Source: Plasmodiophora brassicae
Lineage: Eukaryota > Endomyxa > Phytomyxea > Plasmodiophorida > Plasmodiophoridae
Reading direction: 5' to 3'
NCBI GenBank assembly: GCA_039704465.1
Contig: JASFAU010000016.1
Span: forward strand, 372,001 to 436,000
Length of the DNA stretch: 64,000 nt
The notes under the pieces were generated by a model that saw only the letters and a program-made list of their open reading frames with translations, ran no database searches and was not told the origin of the DNA. A program made the position numbers and the translations under genes. Shown in pieces: positions 61,720 through 64,000 of the stretch (its first letter is position 1; the number at the start of each line of letters is the position of its first letter).

Positions 61720-64000
61720 ATGCGCTCGACGCGATCGAGTCCATCGCGCCTGCTGCCGTCCGGGCATCTGCCGATCGGGGCTGAGGCGTTCGAGCTGGAC
61801 GACCAGAGCAGTGGGTCGGATATCGGCGCGAACGTGCATCCGGATCGCGTGCCGCTTCTCCAGGGCACGATCGACAAGGTGCGTCTGCTACTGTCAAACG
61901 TCTGGCAGGTCAGCGGACCTGCTTTTCATGTGCGAATTTGTTGAATCCGTTTATCGACCGCTGCTGCGTAGGCGTCGACGAACTGGTGGTGCTTCCGGAA
62001 AGATTCGCCCAGTGCACGATCGTTGATATTCTGCGGGAACGGCTGCGCCTATACGCAGCCGGCACTATCGTTCCCACCCAATCGCGTTCGCAACCAGAAG
62101 TATTCCCTGATCTCGTTTCTGCCCCTGGTTCTGTACGACCAGTTCCGGTTCTTCTTCAACCTCTACTTCCTCATCGTCGCTATCAGCCAGTTCATCCCGG
62201 AACTGCAAGTTGGCGTTCTGTTCACCTACGTTGCTCCCCTTGTGTTCGTCCTGACCGTTACCATATCGAAAGAGGTATCGTCACCGTTGGCTTGCGTCCA
62301 TTAGGGGCTTCATCTGACGTGACATTCTCACAGGCATATGATGACTTTCAACGATATCGCCGTGACAAAGAGGCAAACTCTGCGATGTACGAAGTTATTG
62401 AGAATGGGATTATCAAATCGGTTTGTGATGCGCGCCTCGTACGTGTATCCACCGAATCTGATCGTCTTCGATAGGTCCCCTCATCCAGCTTGCGAGTAGG
62501 CGACCTTGTAATCGTGCACAAAGATGAGCGCGTTCCTGCCGATATGGTCTTGTTAAAGACCAGGGAGGAGAATGGCGAAATATTTATTCGGACGGACCAG
62601 CTTGATGGAGAAACCGATTGGAAGTTGCGCCATGCTGTCCATTCGACCCAGCAACAGTTTGCATGGGAGGACGTGTACAAATTGCAGGGACGAATGGAAG
62701 TTGAGGCCCCTCGTAAAGCAATCTACGACTTCGTGGGAGCGTTCACTACAAACCGCGATTCGCCGTCTGCATCGTCGCACGAACGCAATCCTGATGATGC
62801 GAACCCTGCTGTCGAGGGCCTTGACCTCGAACACACCGTATGGGCGAACACCGTTATAGCAACTGGGTCAGGTTAGTTGTTTGTCGACCAGCTTGCTAGC
62901 GTTTTGTCTAAGTGCTAATGTGCGAACGCGTTCATTGCAGTGGTTGGGTGTGTTATTTATACCGGAGACGAGACACGTTCGGTTATGAATGCGAACACTC
63001 CTGCGACAAAGATGGGCTTGGTCGACCTTGAACTCAACTCGATATCGAAGCTCTTGTTTGCCATGACTGTTCTTCTAGCGTTCGTAATGGTTACAATGAA
63101 AGGTACGTGCCAAGCCAGTTGTTGTGATTGGTGTCCTGAGGTTGAGCTAGGACTCTATGGGCAATGGCCCCTCTTATTCTTCCGATTCCTGCTTCTTTTT
63201 TCGGCCATCATCCCGATATCACTGCGCGTCAACCTTGATATGGCGAAGACTTTATATTCATTCCAGATCATGAGGGGTAACGTGCTGTATATGGAAGAAA
63301 AGACGCCGCACTCCAGACTTACCTTTTGAACAGATCCAAAGATTGAAATGACCATCGTACGAACGTCGACAATTCCCGAGGAACTTGGACGGATATCTTA
63401 TTTGTTCTCGGATAAGACGGGAACGTTGACCCAGAACGGTGGCGTGCAGTTCGTGCATTTGCCCATTCGCACTCGCTCATTAACGTCCGGATGTAGTAAT
63501 GATATTCAAAAAGCTTCAGTTACGCCCGCCTATGGCGCACCATCCGGAAACCCTTTCAGCAACACGAGAATCACTCAAGCGATCGTTTGAAATGGACGAT
63601 CTTGGGGCGACGTTAGATGAGGTGCGTTGCATTGCCTGAAAACACGCTAGCAATCTTATGCAGTGTTTTCCAGGTTTCCAGGTACGAAAGGCGTAAACGA
63701 GCCGATGCCGACTCTGCTCTCCAATCCTGCGTAATGGCGATTGCACTCTGCCACAACGTTACTCCAGTTGTCGATATGGACACCGGAAATCGCACACTTC
63801 AAGCGTCTTCACCAGACGAGGTCTGGATGTTGTTAGCGTAGGTGTCTATTGGTCGTTTACATCATCTGTCTCCTAGGTCGCGCTTGTCCGCTTTGTTGAG
63901 TCGGTCGATGTCATCCTGGAGTCCAGATCGCCTCGTCAGATAACATTGCGGCTTCCGAACGGCGATCTCAGCGAATACGAAGTCCTTAACATTTTCCCTT
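61720..64000 (+). CDS. P4-type ATPase (phospholipid flippase), Neo1/ATP9-like, 3' end beyond window
   Basis: Starts ATG 61720 ([20 protein letters not shown]). An intron at about 61909-61970 leads to [20 protein letters not shown] and [19 protein letters not shown], the N-terminal P4 signature closest to Neo1/ATP9A. Later exons carry [10 protein letters not shown], the actuator-domain [21 protein letters not shown] (the PISL helix) and the phosphorylation site DKTGTLTQN (about 63413-63440). They continue with LCHNVTPV and [14 protein letters not shown], and coding continues to 64000. These enzymes move aminophospholipids to the cytosolic leaflet of Golgi and endosomal membranes; the Neo1/ATP9 group works without a CDC50 subunit. 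All motifs seen are intact. At least seven short introns are present. Confidence 0.88.

Overview
This is nuclear DNA from a eukaryote, most likely a unicellular protist. Genes lie on both strands and are interrupted by many very short GT-AG introns (about 30 to 90 nt, often with GTACGT, GTAAGT or GTATGT donors). There is no operon structure. The encoded proteins are typically eukaryotic: ARL2, a myosin motor, a P4-ATPase, FYVE fingers, an ABCG transporter, F-box, bZIP and C2H2 factors, and a PPR protein with a DYW-type deaminase. The GC-rich coding DNA, tiny introns, secreted ankyrin protein and deacetylase-like membrane protein would fit a rhizarian such as a plasmodiophorid. That placement is an inference and is not proven by the sequence. 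Layout, left to right. 0-8 kb: the 5' part of a secreted or membrane low-complexity protein, a gene-poor stretch, a cryptic multi-exon gene at about 3.7-5.3 kb, and a coiled-coil gene. 8-18 kb: a protein kinase with a PAR-3-like N-terminal domain, then two recent local gene families. One family is a secreted protein (two copies plus a decayed third) and the other is a PGAP4/TMEM246-like glycosyltransferase (two copies with Ty3/gypsy chromodomain remnants between them). 18-29.5 kb: a small membrane protein, ARL2, an F-box/TMEM185-like fusion, an EF-hand protein, a decayed non-coding stretch with a gag remnant, palindromes and tandem repeats, a multi-TM receptor-like gene with a broken duplicate, and a tandem FYVE protein. 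29.5-41 kb: a secreted ankyrin protein, an ABCG half transporter with a degenerate ATP site, a multi-TM protein, a membrane-anchored EGF/deacetylase-like protein, a proline-rich protein and a secreted His/Asp-rich protein. 41-46 kb: a mobile-element graveyard with a LINE reverse-transcriptase remnant, a long inverted repeat, foldback elements sharing one terminal motif, and a 27-nt stray of the 18S rRNA 3' end. 46-64 kb: a C2H2 zinc-finger gene, a giant myosin with a long armadillo tail and a PH-like domain, a PPR-DYW gene, a bZIP gene next to a perfect E-box hairpin, and a Neo1/ATP9-type P4-ATPase cut by the right edge. The neighbouring genes do not form one pathway. The most unusual items are new domain combinations (PAR3-N plus kinase; myosin plus ARM plus PH; F-box plus TMEM185), enzymes that keep their fold but have lost key residues (ABCG, deacetylase), and an organellar-editing-type PPR-DYW outside plants. 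All exon joins were made by eye from reading frame and splice signals. Many long open frames in the window are antisense or frame shadows and are not listed.
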